From an uncultured Flavobacteriales bacterium (GTDB lineage: Bacteria; Bacteroidota; Bacteroidia; Flavobacteriales_D; Crocinitomicaceae): a stretch of 44,443 bases of DNA. The stretch covers positions 1 through 44,443 of the forward strand of contig CAJXRM010000014.1 in the NCBI GenBank assembly GCA_913059205.1. The letters are read 5' to 3'. The position numbers and the translations under genes were made by a program. The notes under the pieces are model-generated. The model was given only the letters and a program-made list of their open reading frames with translations. It had not been told where the DNA came from and did not search any database. Of the stretch, positions 32,018 through 40,086 are shown piece by piece (position 1 is the first letter of the stretch; each line of letters begins with the position of its first letter).

Positions 32018-33628
32018 TTATAGTTTGATAAATCGTTTTTGATCACTTAAAATTCCATTTGAAATTTGAACGGTATATGACCCTTCTGAGAGCTTTGAAA
32101 CATTTAGTTTCAACTCTTGTTGCCCAATTGTTTCAACGAAATGACCCTCTTCCATTATTAATCTTCCTCCAGTATCGAACACTTGAATTGTCAATTCTTG
32201 ATTTGATGCTCCGAAAAACGTTAAGTTTAAATTACGTTTTATGGGATTCGGATAAACTTTTAAATTCAATACGTTGCTACCAATCAAAGGTGTCGCTGAA
32301 TGCAATCCGGCAAGTGATTTGTTGATATACACCTTAAATATTACGTTGCTTGCAAAACTCTGTGTTCCATCATTAATGAAAAATATATTGGCGGCGGAGC
32401 TTTCAATTCCACCGTAAATATAGCCAACAAGTGTTTTTGTGTTTGGAATTTCATTCAAATCAAGTACTTCATTTTCGTAATAATACTGATTCACAGGTAT
32501 AAACTCAGCTCCGGAACCTAAAAGTGCTGGCATTTCTATATATCCTAAATCTACTTCCTGCATAGTACCGTTTGATTCTCTACTTACACGACTAATTGTT
32601 TTTACAAAAGGTACATCAATATCTTCAACAAGATTGCCAGAATTGTCCAATGTAAATTGGCTTATTCCACCAAAGAATATAGTGTGCATTACATCAGCCG
32701 TTGTATCATAAATTGGAAGCTTAGCACTATGGTATTGACTCAAGTATTGATTGAAACTATTGTTTACTGTGTAGTTCGTCGGGGATGTTATATCTACAGA
32801 ATTCAAATAAGGCATATCGCTATAATTAAACACTCCTGAAAAAGCAGTAAATCCTAGTTCACCGTTTGGGAAAATTTGAGGACTCATGTTATAGTCTCTA
32901 CGATGTAGATTAACAGTATCATGCACAAATTGATAATTTGTAAGATTCATTGTTGTTCCATCATCATCTATGTTAAATGTTCGGATATCATTTGAGTATT
33001 CTTGAACGAAACCTGGACCATTGTTTGGCCCCATTGGGTTGTAGCGATTGTCAAATAATTGACCGCCCACCAAGTAAAATGTATCGTCTAAAATTGCCAT
33101 TTGTCCACCTGTTACTTTTAAATTAACATCGGTAAGCTGGCGAAAATAACTGGTAATTGATGCACCGTTGATTATAGCATTTGCTAATTCATCAAGTGCT
33201 ACTGCTGTCAAATTAGGGTAGGTGATGTGATCCCCAATTGTAGCACTATATCCGTATCCACCAGCAATATATAAAGTGTTTTCTCTTTGAACGAAATTTT
33301 GATTGGTTGATTTCAATTGTTCAAAAATTGAAGCCGGAAGTACGCTCAAGTCTGTGGACCAAACCTCTTCCGTTATGGGGTCAATTACAAATGCTGATTT
33401 ATTATTGTCATCATCCAAAAAAGCGGCAAACGGTTGACGTTGATGAAGGCCATCAATTCGTCCTCCTATAATAACCCATTTTTGATCGGAGGTCTTTCCC
33501 CAAGAATAGGAATGTACGCCTGGGGCGCCCGCAATGTTTATTGGCTCTATTTCAATTATAAAATCTTCTGGTGTTTGGGTGTAAGCAAAGGCTGAAATTA
33601 TGACGAAGTAATAAGTTAAGAATTTCAT
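32018..33628 (-). CDS. T9SS type A cargo: kelch-like beta-propeller protein
   Basis: This 536-aa protein has a signal peptide (MKFLTYYFVIISAFAYTQ). Repeated glycine-rich strands (QKWVIIGGRIDGLHQRQPF; ENTLYIAGGYGYSATIG; DDTFYLVGGQLFDNRYNP; HTIFFGGISQFTLD; TLVGYIYGGIESS) look like kelch propeller blades over about residues 45-430. The last 80 residues are a type A Por_secre_tail domain (LKVYPNPIKRNLNLTFFGAS; VFDTGGRLIMEEG; EGSYTVQISNGILSDQKRFI). It precedes the M28-PDZ gene by 2 nt, so cargo and peptidase are likely made together. Its ligand or substrate is unknown. Confidence 0.84.
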   Translation of the reverse strand: MKFLTYYFVIISAFAYTQTPEDFIIEIEPINIAGAPGVHSYSWGKTSDQKWVIIGGRIDGLHQRQPFAAFLDDDNNKSAFVIDPITEEVWSTDLSVLPASIFEQLKSTNQNFVQRENTLYIAGGYGYSATIGDHITYPNLTAVALDELANAIINGASITSYFRQLTDVNLKVTGGQMAILDDTFYLVGGQLFDNRYNPMGPNNGPGFVQEYSNDIRTFNIDDDGTTMNLTNYQFVHDTVNLHRRDYNMSPQIFPNGELGFTAFSGVFNYSDMPYLNSVDITSPTNYTVNNSFNQYLSQYHSAKLPIYDTTADVMHTIFFGGISQFTLDNSGNLVEDIDVPFVKTISRVSRESNGTMQEVDLGYIEMPALLGSGAEFIPVNQYYYENEVLDLNEIPNTKTLVGYIYGGIESSAANIFFINDGTQSFASNVIFKVYINKSLAGLHSATPLIGSNVLNLKVYPNPIKRNLNLTFFGASNQELTIQVFDTGGRLIMEEGHFVETIGQQELKLNVSKLSEGSYTVQISNGILSDQKRFIKL

Positions 33629-33930
33629 TTAATTGATTTTTAGTTTAATTTGTTGAAAATATATCTGCAAAATAGGACGTCAGACATAAAGTGAATGCAA
33701 CTTAAGTTACTTTGTAAGTCTAAGAACTCCAACTACAAAAAAATGTAGATAGATTTTTCTACAAGCTTTATTTTAAATTTCGAAGGAGTAAAGGCAATCT
33801 CACTGCAAGTGAGAAATCAATTGATACGAATTGTTTTGTTGAAGATGATGAACCTTAGTTTTTCAAGTTCAACAGTAGCTAATTTCTCGAGATTGTTAAT
33901 TTTAAAATAAGAATTGTAGTGAGCGATTAA
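33629..33930 (-). other. 302-bp intergenic region
   Basis: No credible gene. On the minus strand it holds the 3' region of the GNAT operon, with a terminator at 33737-33763, then the upstream region of the kelch-like gene. Other structure: an inverted repeat TCTCACT-GCA-AGTGAGA at 33798-33814 and the palindrome AACTTAAGTT at 33699-33708, both without assigned role. Confidence 0.55.
33737..33763 (-). terminator. Intrinsic terminator of the GNAT/CoA-transferase operon
   Basis: Read on the minus strand, TGTAGA and TCTACA (33763-33758 and 33749-33744) form a 6-bp stem with an 8-nt loop followed by seven T (33743-33737). It lies 168 nt past the GNAT stop, leaving an unusually long 3' region. Confidence 0.6.
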
Positions 33931-34365
33931 TCAATACACCTTCTCCATTAAATAATGCTGTAACACATCAAAGAGCTTGTAGCTTTTTTCAATTTCAGAA
34001 TAACCTAATCGCAAATAGAATTGCAATGCATAATCTCGAGCGTGAAGTATCATTTTGTAGTCGCCTCGTGCTTTTGATTTTTCTTCAACAGCTTCCATAA
34101 TCATTTTACCATAACCTTTTCCCTGTGCTACGGTATCAACAGCTACAAAGCGAGTTTGTCCTGTAGTTTCATCGACTTTATCCAAACGGGCAATTGCTCT
34201 AAGCATACCATCTTCGTACAAGGCAAAATGTTTGCCTGTTAAATCACCATCGTTGCGTTCACTGCCCAAAGGTTGATTCAAAGGCTTTCGAAGAACATTG
34301 TAGCGCAATGCGTAGTACACATCCCATTCTTTTGGTGTTATTGGTGTTCTTATTTCTATTTTCAT
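33931..34365 (-). CDS. GNAT family N-acetyltransferase
   Basis: This 144-aa protein has the GNAT core: AIARLDKVDETTGQTRFVAV strands, motif A in VAQGKGYGKMIMEAVEEKSKARGDYKM, and the family ending LHARDYALQFYLRLGYSE. The N-terminus (PITPKEWDVYYALRYNVLR) resembles a subgroup of small Bacteroidota acetyltransferases. Its ATG overlaps the CoA-transferase stop codon (ATGA, 34362-34365), so the genes are translationally coupled. Acceptor unknown. Confidence 0.88.
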   Translation of the reverse strand: MKIEIRTPITPKEWDVYYALRYNVLRKPLNQPLGSERNDGDLTGKHFALYEDGMLRAIARLDKVDETTGQTRFVAVDTVAQGKGYGKMIMEAVEEKSKARGDYKMILHARDYALQFYLRLGYSEIEKSYKLFDVLQHYLMEKVY

Positions 34366-35414
34366 TTGAAAATTACTGAAGTAACACGTTGCGTTTGAAT
34401 GCCATCAATTGCTTCTTTTCGAATTAAATCTTGTGCCGCAGATTCTTCGAATACTTCGTCTAATGATTTTATTTTACCAGCAGGAACGTTTAAGTCTTGA
34501 AGTTTGTTTAATAAAAAAGATGCTTCCAATTGATTTACTTTTTCGCTTAGAAGGGTAGCCAATTCCACCCGATTCGCAACACGACTCTGGTTATGGCTGA
34601 ACAACTTATTTGACGGTAGTTCATTTAAGTTTAGCAATTCACATAATTTTTGAAAATGCATGTCTGATCCTATCGCAAAAGTGACAAGCGCTTTATCCTT
34701 GGTTTCAAAAATTTCACCGTAAGGCGCAATGTTCGGGTGTAAACTCCCAATACGTTTGGGAACTTTTCCACCCATTAAAAAGTTTGAAGCCTGATTAACT
34801 AGGCTGCTAATTGCCGCATCGTACAAAGAAACTGTAACTGCCTTTCCTCTTCCAAATTGTTCCCGTTGATACAGGGCAAGCAAAATTCCTTCCTTTAAGT
34901 GGTGTCCGGCCAAGACATCAATCAACGCAACAGGCATTTTCACCGGTCCGCTTTCTGGAGTTCCATTCATGGACATAAAACCTGATTCAGCTTGTAGAAT
35001 TAAATCATAAGCGACGCGTTCGCTATCAGAACCGTAACCATTAATTTTCCCATGAATTAGGCGAGGATTGTTTTTTAAAAGGACATCATCTTCAATTCCG
35101 AATTTTTCAGCATCACCTTTTTTGAAGTTGGTGATTAAAATATCCGCTGTTTCAACCAACTTTAGAAAGGTGTTTTTGTCCATTTCGGACTTTAAATCCA
35201 GTTTTTGATATGACTTTTTGTAATTAATGCTTGAAAAATAGGCCGAAACCTGAGAAGCTTCATCTTCAGAAGGCAATTTCCAACTCCGAGTGACATCAGG
35301 ATGTTTCGGATGTTCAATTTTAATCACTTCTGCACCTAATTCGGCGAAAAATGTGGCGACAGAAGGTCCAGCCAGTACAGTACTAGCGTCAATTATTTTA
35401 AGATTGTTGAGCAT
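34362..35414 (-). CDS. CaiB/BaiF family III CoA-transferase
   Basis: At 350 aa this is slightly short of the usual 380-430. It shows the family opening (NNLKIIDASTVLAGPSVATF; LGAEVIKIEHP), the KKSYQKLDLKSE nucleotide/CoA region, YDLILQAESGFMSMNG, and the catalytic aspartate in VALIDVLAGHHLKEGILLAL (about residue 166). Family III enzymes move CoA between carboxylic acids through an aspartyl-CoA thioester; acids used here are not evident. The gene overlaps the cytochrome gene by one base at its start and the GNAT gene by 4 nt at its end. Confidence 0.9.
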   Translation of the reverse strand: MLNNLKIIDASTVLAGPSVATFFAELGAEVIKIEHPKHPDVTRSWKLPSEDEASQVSAYFSSINYKKSYQKLDLKSEMDKNTFLKLVETADILITNFKKGDAEKFGIEDDVLLKNNPRLIHGKINGYGSDSERVAYDLILQAESGFMSMNGTPESGPVKMPVALIDVLAGHHLKEGILLALYQREQFGRGKAVTVSLYDAAISSLVNQASNFLMGGKVPKRIGSLHPNIAPYGEIFETKDKALVTFAIGSDMHFQKLCELLNLNELPSNKLFSHNQSRVANRVELATLLSEKVNQLEASFLLNKLQDLNVPAGKIKSLDEVFEESAAQDLIRKEAIDGIQTQRVTSVIFK

Positions 35415-35704
35415 TAATTGTTAAGCTCCCACGTAATGAATTCTTGAATCAATGCCGTTTCATTGTCAGGAAGTTTTGCTTTTCCAGCCATATCCGGTAA
35501 TATTTTTGACCATTGTTCAGTTGTGAAATTATCAACTACTTTCAATTTGTGACACTTTGAACACTTAGCATCGTATAATCCTTTTCCTTGAGAAATTTCA
35601 GCTGTAGGATAAGTAGTTGAAGTAGCAGTTTCCACTACTTCTGCAGTTTTAGGAGTACATGATGCAAAAAAAGCTACAGTACCGATAAGAATAATTTTTT
35701 TCAT
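35414..35704 (-). CDS. Small lipoprotein c-type cytochrome
   Basis: The ATG at 35704 begins a lipoprotein signal (MKKIILIGTVAFFASC, lipid on Cys16), so an upstream in-frame ATG at 35755 is rejected; the product is 96 aa. After a TTTA/S-rich linker comes one haem c site, C-S-K-C-H at about residues 48-52 (LYDAKCSKCHKL), with a later methionine in ILPDMAGKAKL as likely sixth ligand. It is a membrane-anchored periplasmic electron carrier. It overlaps the CoA-transferase start by one base. Divergent from Tex, with a near-match -7 box (TATCTTCG, 7 of 8) 21 nt upstream of its ATG. Confidence 0.88.
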   Translation of the reverse strand: MKKIILIGTVAFFASCTPKTAEVVETATSTTYPTAEISQGKGLYDAKCSKCHKLKVVDNFTTEQWSKILPDMAGKAKLPDNETALIQEFITWELNN

Positions 35705-35747
35705 AATTGTATAAATCTCGTAGTTCGAAGATAAGAAAAGATTCTTC

Positions 35748-35781
35748 TTGTGCACATAATTGAATACATCTTCTATTTTTG
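35748..35781 (+). promoter_or_regulatory. Bacteroidota-type promoter of tex
   Basis: TTG at 35748-35750 and TATTTTTG at 35774-35781 are separated by 23 bp. The ATG lies 16 nt downstream at 35798, so the in-frame GTG at 35750, which overlaps the -33 element, cannot be the start. Confidence 0.55.
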
Positions 35782-35797
35782 TTATTCAATTGAAATT

Positions 35798-37909
35798 ATG
35801 CAGGAGCAAGAGTACATACAGAAAGTTACGGGATTTAAAGAATCATCGATTAAAAACGTTGTTAAATTATTGAGTGAGGGAGCTACAGTGCCATTCATCT
35901 CGCGATATCGTAAAGAAATGTCAGGTGGATTGGATGAATTGGAAATTGCCTTTATTCGCGATGAAGTTAAAAAGTACAATGAAATCATCGCTCGTCAAAA
36001 AACTATTTTGAGTGCTATTGAAGAGCAAAATCAATTGACCAGTGAGTTGAAAACTAAGATTTCAACATGCTTTGACCCAGTTTTATTGGAGGATATTTAT
36101 TTACCGTACAAGCAAAAACGATTAACTCGCGGAGAAAAAGCGAAGAAATTGGGACTAGAGCCACTGGCAAAAATGATTATGTCGCAACGAGGAGGAGATC
36201 CATATCAAATGGCTGAAAAATTTATGAAAGGAGAAGTGTACGATGAAGATCAGGCACTTGAAGGAGCGAAGGATATCATTTCTGAATGGATGAACGAAAA
36301 TGTGACATGCCGCGGTCGATTAAGAGAAACATTTGAAAAGCGTTCTGTGTTGACTTCTAAACTTGTTAAGGGAAAGGAAGAAGAAGCAGAAAAATACAAA
36401 GATTACTTTGATCACTCTGAGAGTATTAGTCGGGTTGCATCGCATCGATTTTTGGCGTTATATAGAGCGAATAGAGAAGGATTATTGTCATTGAAAGCAC
36501 GACCAGATGAAGAAAGTGTGTTGCAATTTATGGAGCGGTTTTTCGTGAAAGGAAATGATGCATGTTCTGACCTTGTATGTGAGGCTGCTCATGACGCATA
36601 CAAACGATTATTGCGTCCATCACTTGAGAATGAAATTTTAAGCAAGACGAAAGAAAAAGCCGATGCGGAAGCGATAAAAGTGTTTGGAAAAAATTTGAGA
36701 CAATTGTTGCTCGCACCTCCTTTAGGTTCGAAACGCGTTTTAGCACTAGATCCAGGTTTCAGAACGGGTTGTAAAGTAGTTTGTGTAGATGAAAACGGAA
36801 ATTTGTTAACGAACACGACTATTTTCCCGCACCCGCCTCAGAAGGAAGAGGCTGCTGCCAAAGCAAAAATTGCTCAGTTGGTGCAAGCTTATAAAATTCA
36901 AGCAATTGCAGTCGGTGACGGTACTGCAGGACGTGAAACGGAAACAATGATTAAGCATATTCACTTTGATAGAGATGTTGAGGTCTATGTGGTTCGTGAA
37001 GATGGCGCGTCGATTTATTCGGCTAGTTCGATTGCTCGCAAAGAGTTCCCGGATTATGATGTTACCGTTCGAGGAGCTGTCTCCATCGGTCGAAGATTGA
37101 TGGATCCGTTGGCTGAATTGGTTAAGATTGACCCTAAATCTGTTGGAGTAGGGCAATATCAACACGAAGTAAATCAAACTCAATTGAAAGAAACATTGGA
37201 TGATGTCGTAATTTCTTGCGTGAATACGGTTGGAGTAGATGTGAATACCGCTTCGCCTTATTTACTTAGTTATGTTTCTGGATTGGGTCCCGCGCTCGCT
37301 GAAAACATAGTAAAGTACAGAACAGAAAACGGTGGTATAATGTCACGTGATGAGTTGAAAAAAGTTGCGCGCTTAGGCGGAAAAGCATTTGAGCAAGCAG
37401 CTGGATTTATTCGAATTAGAGATGGAAAAAATCCTCTGGATAACTCATCTGTACATCCAGAAAGTTATGGTGTTGTGAATAAAATTGCGAAATCTTTAAA
37501 AGTTGAAGTGAAGGAGCTGATGGGTAACAAAGAATTATTGGCAAAAGTGGATGCGAAAGACTTCCCAGAAACAGATGCGTTTACATTCAATGATATCATT
37601 GCTGAGTTAAAAAAACCAGGTCACGATCCTAGAAAACAAGCTGAAGTTTTAGAATTCGACCATCGTATAAAGACAATTGACGATTTAAAGCCGGGAATGA
37701 ATCTTACAGGAATTGTAACGAATGTGACAAATTTTGGCGCTTTTGTCAATATTGGAATAAAGGAAAATGGATTAATTCATAAGTCGAATCTTGCAGATGT
37801 GTATGTGGAGGATCCTTCTGAATTTATTGCTTTACACGAACATGTTTCAGTTCAAGTAATGGAAGTTGATATTGCAAGAAAAAGAATTGGGTTAAAGCGA
37901 TTGGTTTAG
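35798..37909 (+). CDS. tex: Tex family RNA-binding transcriptional accessory protein
   Basis: This 703-aa cytoplasmic protein has the whole Tex order: an N-terminal helical part (VPFISRYRKEMSGGLDE; YLPYKQKRLTRGEKAKKLGL), a YqgF/RNase H-like domain from about residue 312 (RVLALDPGFRTGCKVV; AIAVGDGTAGRETE; EDGASIYSAS), paired HhH motifs near residue 480 (NTASPYLLSYVSGLGPALA; VARLGGKAFEQAAGFIRI), and a C-terminal S1 RNA-binding domain from about residue 630 (GMNLTGIVTNVTNFGAFVNI). Many Tex proteins are 720-780 aa and carry a basic C-terminal tail; here the protein stops right after S1. It binds nucleic acid and influences transcription. It is monocistronic. Confidence 0.96.
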   Translation: MQEQEYIQKVTGFKESSIKNVVKLLSEGATVPFISRYRKEMSGGLDELEIAFIRDEVKKYNEIIARQKTILSAIEEQNQLTSELKTKISTCFDPVLLEDIYLPYKQKRLTRGEKAKKLGLEPLAKMIMSQRGGDPYQMAEKFMKGEVYDEDQALEGAKDIISEWMNENVTCRGRLRETFEKRSVLTSKLVKGKEEEAEKYKDYFDHSESISRVASHRFLALYRANREGLLSLKARPDEESVLQFMERFFVKGNDACSDLVCEAAHDAYKRLLRPSLENEILSKTKEKADAEAIKVFGKNLRQLLLAPPLGSKRVLALDPGFRTGCKVVCVDENGNLLTNTTIFPHPPQKEEAAAKAKIAQLVQAYKIQAIAVGDGTAGRETETMIKHIHFDRDVEVYVVREDGASIYSASSIARKEFPDYDVTVRGAVSIGRRLMDPLAELVKIDPKSVGVGQYQHEVNQTQLKETLDDVVISCVNTVGVDVNTASPYLLSYVSGLGPALAENIVKYRTENGGIMSRDELKKVARLGGKAFEQAAGFIRIRDGKNPLDNSSVHPESYGVVNKIAKSLKVEVKELMGNKELLAKVDAKDFPETDAFTFNDIIAELKKPGHDPRKQAEVLEFDHRIKTIDDLKPGMNLTGIVTNVTNFGAFVNIGIKENGLIHKSNLADVYVEDPSEFIALHEHVSVQVMEVDIARKRIGLKRLV

Positions 37910-37924
37910 GCAAAATTGCACCAT

Positions 37925-38071
37925 GTTTTTACCGCAAAGTTCACAAAGTTTAAGGAAAGATCGCTTCTGAAATTTTAAGGGCGCTAGTTCATCCGAAGGA
38001 TGTTAAAATCTTTGCGTGCTTAATTTTCAGCAATGGGAATAATCTTTCTTTGCGAGCTTTGCGGTAAAAAC
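37925..38071. repeat. 147-nt imperfect palindromic element
   Basis: The end arms 37925-37948 and 38048-38071 pair at 23 of 24 positions (22 Watson-Crick, one G-U). Inside, 37956-37961 pairs with 38042-38047, 37967-37984 pairs in parts with 38014-38030, and the centre is a hairpin CATCC-GAA-GGATG (37990-38002). The terminal motif ACCGCAAAG followed by TTCACAAAG is itself a degenerate direct repeat. It fills the gap between convergent tex and menC and has no coding capacity. It looks like a non-autonomous palindromic mobile repeat (MITE or REP-like) and may serve as a bidirectional terminator. Confidence 0.85.
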
Positions 38072-38098
38072 CAAATATGCGCTAAAACGATAAATGCT

Positions 38099-39106
38099 TT
38101 AATGAATTGATCTATAAATCATTCCGTTTTCAACCTTTAGTGTCGTTGGAGTATTCTCCACATAAAGCGACCCTGTGCCCAAACCTTGAGGCAAATCATT
38201 TTTATATTCTGCCGTAAATTGACATATGGCATCAAGTCCAACATTGGATTCAAGGGCAGAAGTAATCCACCAAGGAATATTGCGTTCTTCAGATAAGGCT
38301 ATCCATTCTCTACAACCTTTAATTCCACCGTGTAAGCTTGGTTTTAAAATAATGTATTGTGGACGAATTGCATCCATCAATTTCATTTTCTCTTCCAAAC
38401 GATTGATGCCAATTAACTCTTCATCCAAAGCAATTGGAATTGGAGTAGAAACACATAACTTTGCCATTTCTTGCCATTGGCCTGCTTTTATAGGTTGTTC
38501 AATAGAATGAATACCTAGATTACTTAAACGTTCAAGTTTTTGAAGTGCTTCATTTGGAGAAAAAGCACCATTCGCATCAACACGCAACGTAATTTGGGAA
38601 GAATCAAATTGATCACGGATAGAAGAAAGCAGTTTTATCTCTGAATCAAAGTCGATCGCTCCAATTTTTAATTTTATCGTTGAAAATCCTGCTTCAATTT
38701 TAGATTCAATTTGTTCGCGCATAAAAACTTCACTTCCCATCCAAATTAAACCGTTGATAGGGATTTGCAATTTTCCATGGGCGAAAGCATTGTCGAAAAC
38801 AACTCTCTTGCCACCTTGTTGTAAATCCAACAATGCTGTTTCTAATCCGAATTGAATGGAAGGAAGGTCAGTTAAATCTCTACTTAAATCTTTACAAAGT
38901 GCAGCAAGTTCTCCTTCATATTGCGAGTCGTGTAAAAAGTCGGGAGACAGACCAGGGATTACTGAACATTCACCAAGACCAATAATTTCAGGATTACTCT
39001 CATTCCAGACTTCAATCATCCAAGAATGTTTTTCTGTCAATACACCACGACTTGTTCCACTTGGTCGTTTAAATTGAAAAGATCGTTTGTAGTACCTCGC
39101 TTTCAT
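38099..39106 (-). CDS. menC: o-succinylbenzoate synthase-like enolase superfamily enzyme
   Basis: The ATG at 39106, within ATGA overlapping the menA stop, is preferred to an in-frame ATG 30 nt upstream; the product is 335 aa. The enolase-superfamily site is complete: K-x-K in FSTIKLKIGA (about residues 135-137), metal ligands D in LRVDANGAF (167), E in HSIEQP (193) and D in IALDEELIG (218), and the opposite lysine in YIILKPSLHGG (245). MenC dehydrates SHCHC to o-succinylbenzoate in menaquinone synthesis. Dipeptide epimerases share this motif set, but coupling to menA decides the assignment. The protein is cytoplasmic. Confidence 0.92.
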   Translation of the reverse strand: MKARYYKRSFQFKRPSGTSRGVLTEKHSWMIEVWNESNPEIIGLGECSVIPGLSPDFLHDSQYEGELAALCKDLSRDLTDLPSIQFGLETALLDLQQGGKRVVFDNAFAHGKLQIPINGLIWMGSEVFMREQIESKIEAGFSTIKLKIGAIDFDSEIKLLSSIRDQFDSSQITLRVDANGAFSPNEALQKLERLSNLGIHSIEQPIKAGQWQEMAKLCVSTPIPIALDEELIGINRLEEKMKLMDAIRPQYIILKPSLHGGIKGCREWIALSEERNIPWWITSALESNVGLDAICQFTAEYKNDLPQGLGTGSLYVENTPTTLKVENGMIYRSIH

Positions 39107-40008
39107 TTGCTTAGAATTAATCCAGCTACAACACAAATAGATATAAGAAATGTTGTGAGCGCTACTTTTTTCAATTCAGGATCAAAATCTTTTGCTGTGG
39201 TTGTTTGCATAACCTTACGAAGGTGAATAATTAAAATAAGTCCCGGTGCCATTGTGAAAAACAATTCTGGGACTTTAAATGAATTTAAGAAAATGGCCAG
39301 TGAAGCAAGCGCGATAATTATCAATAAGGCATGATAGAATTTTGCGTTATTTGGCCCCATTTTTACAACAATAGTTCTCTTACCAGATGCGGCGTCGTTT
39401 TTATAGTCACGCATGTTATTTAAATTCAATACAGCAGTGCTTAACAATCCAACAAAAATGCCCAGCGAAACATTCTCAATTAAGAAAGACTTAGCAAACA
39501 AAGAATAAACGCCCAAAACACTAACCAACCCAAAAAAGATAAAAACCATAATATCTCCCATTCCATGGTAGCCAAATGCTTTTTTGCCAACAGTATAAGT
39601 TATGGCCGCAACTACACATAATATTGCTAACCCAATATAAATCCATAAAATATGTTGAGGCATTCCTTGCATTCCAAAATAAATAAGAACTGCGGCGGAA
39701 ATCAAACTAAGAATAGCAGTTACGATAACTGCGAATTTCATTTCTGTTTTCGTTATTATTCCTGATTGAACTGAACGCATTGGACCTATTCTTTCTGAAT
39801 TATCAGTCCCTTTTAAACTATCCCCTAAGTCATTCGCGAAATTCGAAAGAACCTGAAACAATACGGTAGTTGAAATGGCAAAAGCGAATATTTTTGAATC
39901 CCAAAAACCATTATAATATGCAACGCCAGTTCCAAGAATAATTCCAGACAAGGAAAGTGGAAGCGTTCTCAAGCGCATTGCGCCTATCCATGATTTTGTT
40001 TTCTGCAT
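39103..40008 (-). CDS. menA: 1,4-dihydroxy-2-naphthoate polyprenyltransferase
   Basis: The ATG at 40008 (MQKTKSWIGAMRLRTLPLSLSG, 301 aa) is the natural family start; a longer frame from 40083 would cross the promoter. This UbiA-family membrane enzyme has about eight hydrophobic helices and both Asp-rich prenyl-diphosphate/Mg motifs: NFANDLGDSLKGTDN and NLNNMRDYKNDAASGKRTI. It joins a polyprenyl chain to 1,4-dihydroxy-2-naphthoate, giving demethylmenaquinone. It overlaps menC by 4 nt, and both probably share the promoter at 40013-40046. It implies a menaquinone-based respiratory chain. Confidence 0.95.
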   Translation of the reverse strand: MQKTKSWIGAMRLRTLPLSLSGIILGTGVAYYNGFWDSKIFAFAISTTVLFQVLSNFANDLGDSLKGTDNSERIGPMRSVQSGIITKTEMKFAVIVTAILSLISAAVLIYFGMQGMPQHILWIYIGLAILCVVAAITYTVGKKAFGYHGMGDIMVFIFFGLVSVLGVYSLFAKSFLIENVSLGIFVGLLSTAVLNLNNMRDYKNDAASGKRTIVVKMGPNNAKFYHALLIIIALASLAIFLNSFKVPELFFTMAPGLILIIHLRKVMQTTTAKDFDPELKKVALTTFLISICVVAGLILSK

Positions 40009-40012
40009 GGAA

Positions 40013-40046
40013 CAAATGTAATTAAAGTAAAGCTTGTTTGATGCAA
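40013..40046 (-). promoter_or_regulatory. Promoter of menA-menC; predicted leaderless transcript
   Basis: On the minus strand TACATTTG (40020-40013) matches TAnnTTTG, and TTG (40046-40044) lies 23 bp upstream. The box is followed by TTCC and the menA ATG, a 4-nt gap, so the mRNA should start at or next to the start codon. Confidence 0.58.
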
Positions 40047-40086
40047 TTGATGTGCGTACATAATAAAAAATGATTAATTTCACGAA

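Noticed and set aside
36806..37183. 125-residue minus-strand reading frame inside tex
   Set aside because: It overlaps the conserved Tex core; composition is that of an antisense shadow.
39107..39136. Longer MenC N-terminus (MCCSWINSKQ)
   Set aside because: It would overlap menA further and is not family-like; the ATGA overlap at 39103-39106 is the typical coupled start.
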